Assembly: GCA_029204225.1 (NCBI GenBank)
Contig: CM055109.1
Location: 40,473,791 to 40,537,790 of the forward strand
DNA: 64,000 bases
Origin: Diphasiastrum complanatum
Taxonomy: Eukaryota; Streptophyta; Lycopodiopsida; Lycopodiales; Lycopodiaceae
Reading direction: 5' to 3'
Shown: one piece after another, positions 62,283-64,000 of the stretch
Layout: every line of letters begins with the position of its first letter
Position numbering within the stretch: the first letter of the stretch is position 1
The notes under the pieces: model-generated
Database searches by the model: none
What the model was told of the DNA's origin: nothing
The model's input: the letters and a program-made list of their open reading frames with translations, nothing else
Made by a program: the position numbers and the translations under genes

Positions 62283-62745
62283 TCAGATCTCAACCGATGG
62301 GTTTCTGTCAAATCTTGATCAGAGCATTTCTGTCAATTCTTGACCGGAGTGTGTCTATCAAATCTCGACCGGAGCGTTTCTGTCAAATCTCGACTGGAGC
62401 ATTTCTGTCAAATCTCGATCGGAGTGTTCTGTTGGATCTCGACCGGAGCGTCCTGTTGGATCTCGACCAGAGCATCCTATTGGATCTCGACCGAAGCATC
62501 CTGTTGGATCTCGACCGGAGCACTCTATTGGATCTTTAACAAAGCACCTTGTTGGATCTCGACCGGAGCATCCTGTTGGATCTCGACCAGAGCATCATGT
62601 TGGATCTCGAAGTGTCCTGTTGGATCTTGACCGGAGCACCCTGTTGGATCTCGATCGAAGCGTCCTATTGGATCTTGACTGGAGCATCCTATTGGATCTC
62701 GACCGAAGCACCCTGATTAGCTCTCGACCGGAGGTTCCAAATTCA
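62283..62745 (+). repeat. 24-bp minisatellite, about 19 units
   Basis: Consensus TTGGATCTCGACCGGAGCATCCTG (written here in two halves: TTGGATCTCGAC and CGGAGCATCCTG). Early units start TCAAATCTCGACC and are 25 bp; later ones start TTGGATCTCGACC and are 24 bp. Units vary at single positions; one is short (near 62610). Being a multiple of three, the array reads as LDRSVLLD in one frame, which is an artefact. It lies in the 3' non-coding part of G3. Confidence 0.95.
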
Positions 62746-63334
62746 AAATTCAATGAATCGGCACGTCACATCTCGTCCGAAATCAGACGACGGCCCCACA
62801 CCACCTCCACCAAATATCCACCATCATCGTTTGATTACCATTCAAAGCGCCATCACCAAACCTTTCCAGACCTAACATCGTCGACAAAATACACATTTAT
62901 TTGAAACTTTTCGCATGCTGAGGGGTAATGTCATGCAAGCATTCATCACGCTCCCGTTACACTATTGGATATAACATCATCAACATAAAACTTGTTTTTT
63001 CCTTCAAGTTCGTTCCCACCTCCATACATCGATTTCCACTTATATCCATCTTCCCCACATCTCCATCCTTGACCAACATCTCCACATCTTCTGCTTTCAG
63101 AACTTCTACCTTCCATCTTTCTTACCCAAACTCATTCCGTCACCATCCTTTCATTCCAAAATATACTTCGCTTTCCACACATCTTCCACTCCGCCCTTGC
63201 AAACACACCTCTGCTTTCACACACTTTACATTCCATATTTCTTTACCCAACCTCACTCCTTCACAATCCTTTCCTTCCGCATCATACCTCGCTCCACACA
63301 CATCTTCCAATCCCTTCTCAACCGATGCTTTCAC
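62746..63334 (+). other. C-rich spacer between two minisatellite blocks
   Basis: Rich in CCA/TCC and poor in G. Frames at 62928-63386 (plus) are Ser/Thr/Pro/His-rich and probably not coding. Confidence 0.45.
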
Positions 63335-63600
63335 CTTCCATCTTGACCGGAGCCATTCCATTCCATCTCGACCAAAGCCTCTGTAAACTCTCATCCGAAG
63401 CCTCTATCAACTCTCAACCGAAGCCTCTATCAACTCTCAATCGACGCCTCCATCAAATTCAACCGACGCCTCCATCAAATCTCAACTGACGCCTCATTCA
63501 AATCTCAACCAATGCCTCCATCAAATCTCAATCGATGCCTCCATCAAGTCTCAACCGGCACACCCTTAACCCTATCTCAAATCTCAATTGACACATTTTT
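63335..63600 (+). repeat. 23-bp minisatellite related to 62283-62745
   Basis: About eleven units of the type AACTCTCAACCGAAGCCTCTATC, drifting to AAATCTCAACCGACGCCTCC. The core TCTCAACCGAAGC corresponds to TCTCGACCGGAGC of the first block. Confidence 0.93.
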
Positions 63601-64000
63601 TTCAAACCCCTGTTTCTTCGATTTTTTCACCATGTCATTTAACTCCAGATCCAGTTCTGACGAGCCCGATGCTAATAAGCTCGACATCTAGCTATGCAAA
63701 AATCATTCTTCAAGAAAATTGAGTTCCAAATCCCTGTCCTGACGAGGTATCAAAGTCCGTACCTGATACATATGGCGTACGCCAATTATAATGCTATGGC
63801 AAGGTCGTGCCAACTCATAGTTCCCCCTGTCAAACTATGTTTATAATGTATCTTTTGCGGCGGCCGACTTGCAACCCTTTGGGTTCCCTCGAGGACCAAA
63901 TGTTGTCACAAGGACGCTCCAGAAGATTGGCCAGACAACCTACTTCAAATACATAGTCAGTGGACAAATGGAAGAATAAGGACGGGTATCGCGTTGAGGC
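63601..64000 (+). other. End of window: possible start of a G3 extra ORF, broken
   Basis: ATG at 63632 opens MSFNSRSSSDEPDANKLDI and then a TAG. Its position after the repeat block and its Ser-rich, then acidic start parallel the G2 extra ORF at 56911 (MASSSSEEFGTK). Several stops follow. The parallel is suggestive only. Confidence 0.3.

Noticed and set aside
62180-62904. Open frames reading LDRSVLLD-type repeats
   Set aside because: The 24-bp minisatellite is a multiple of three and is open in several frames; there is no start context or domain.
62283-63600. CRISPR-like array
   Set aside because: Units are contiguous with no unique spacers, and the sequence is from a plant nuclear genome.

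Overview
The window is nuclear DNA of a land plant. It is AT-rich and dominated by nested, mostly dead LTR retrotransposons with long (GA)n microsatellites. Two host genes stand out, both on the minus strand and both split by introns. One is a GT43 xylan glycosyltransferase of the IRX9/IRX9H type (519-4461). The other is an ASR-type (ABA/WDS domain) stress protein (37332-38135). Both families are plant-specific. The sequence does not let me name the species.

Layout. 1-5.4 kb: the GT43 gene and its GC-/poly-G-rich 5' side. 5.4-8.2 kb: intergenic DNA with a SINE-like insertion, an inverted repeat and a gypsy leader rich in a short motif. 8.2-20.3 kb: a layered nest. A gypsy gag (G1) was hit by a Copia element (E1, target duplication AGTTA). 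The distal part of E1 plus the adjacent G1 gag is now inverted and circularly permuted, and a second Copia (E2, 12504-18681, duplication ATGAT) later inserted into that block. 20.3-26 kb: no recognisable gene. 26-30.9 kb: Copia E3 on the minus strand. 31.0-32.3 kb: end of a chromovirus (gypsy with chromodomain). 32.3-35.0 kb: two Copia ends, one followed by a complete LTR (E7). 35-44.8 kb: mostly non-coding apart from the ASR gene, with a strong foldback element, a 97-bp tandem duplication and SINE-like copies. 44.9-50.1 kb: Copia gag fragment E5, a hAT transposase relic and Copia E6. 50.1-57.4 kb: gypsy G2, which has lost its reverse-transcriptase core. 57.4-60.3 kb: Copia E4, the same family as E3. 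60.3-64 kb: gypsy G3, with a 24-bp minisatellite in its 3' non-coding DNA.

None of the transposon polyproteins seen here is intact; the breaks are listed per element. Four patterns deserve a second look. (1) The E1/G1 block has exactly the order expected if a circle had been excised, reopened inside RNase H and reinserted inverted. (2) The palindrome CACACGTGTG occurs 11 times, always in Copia LTRs or leaders, often just before the primer binding site. (3) Three unrelated gypsy leaders or tails are each seeded with their own CTCG/CTTCG-type short motif, two of them in both orientations. (4) In the G2 integrase all three catalytic acids are replaced. All family assignments are from reading motifs by eye; no database search was run.
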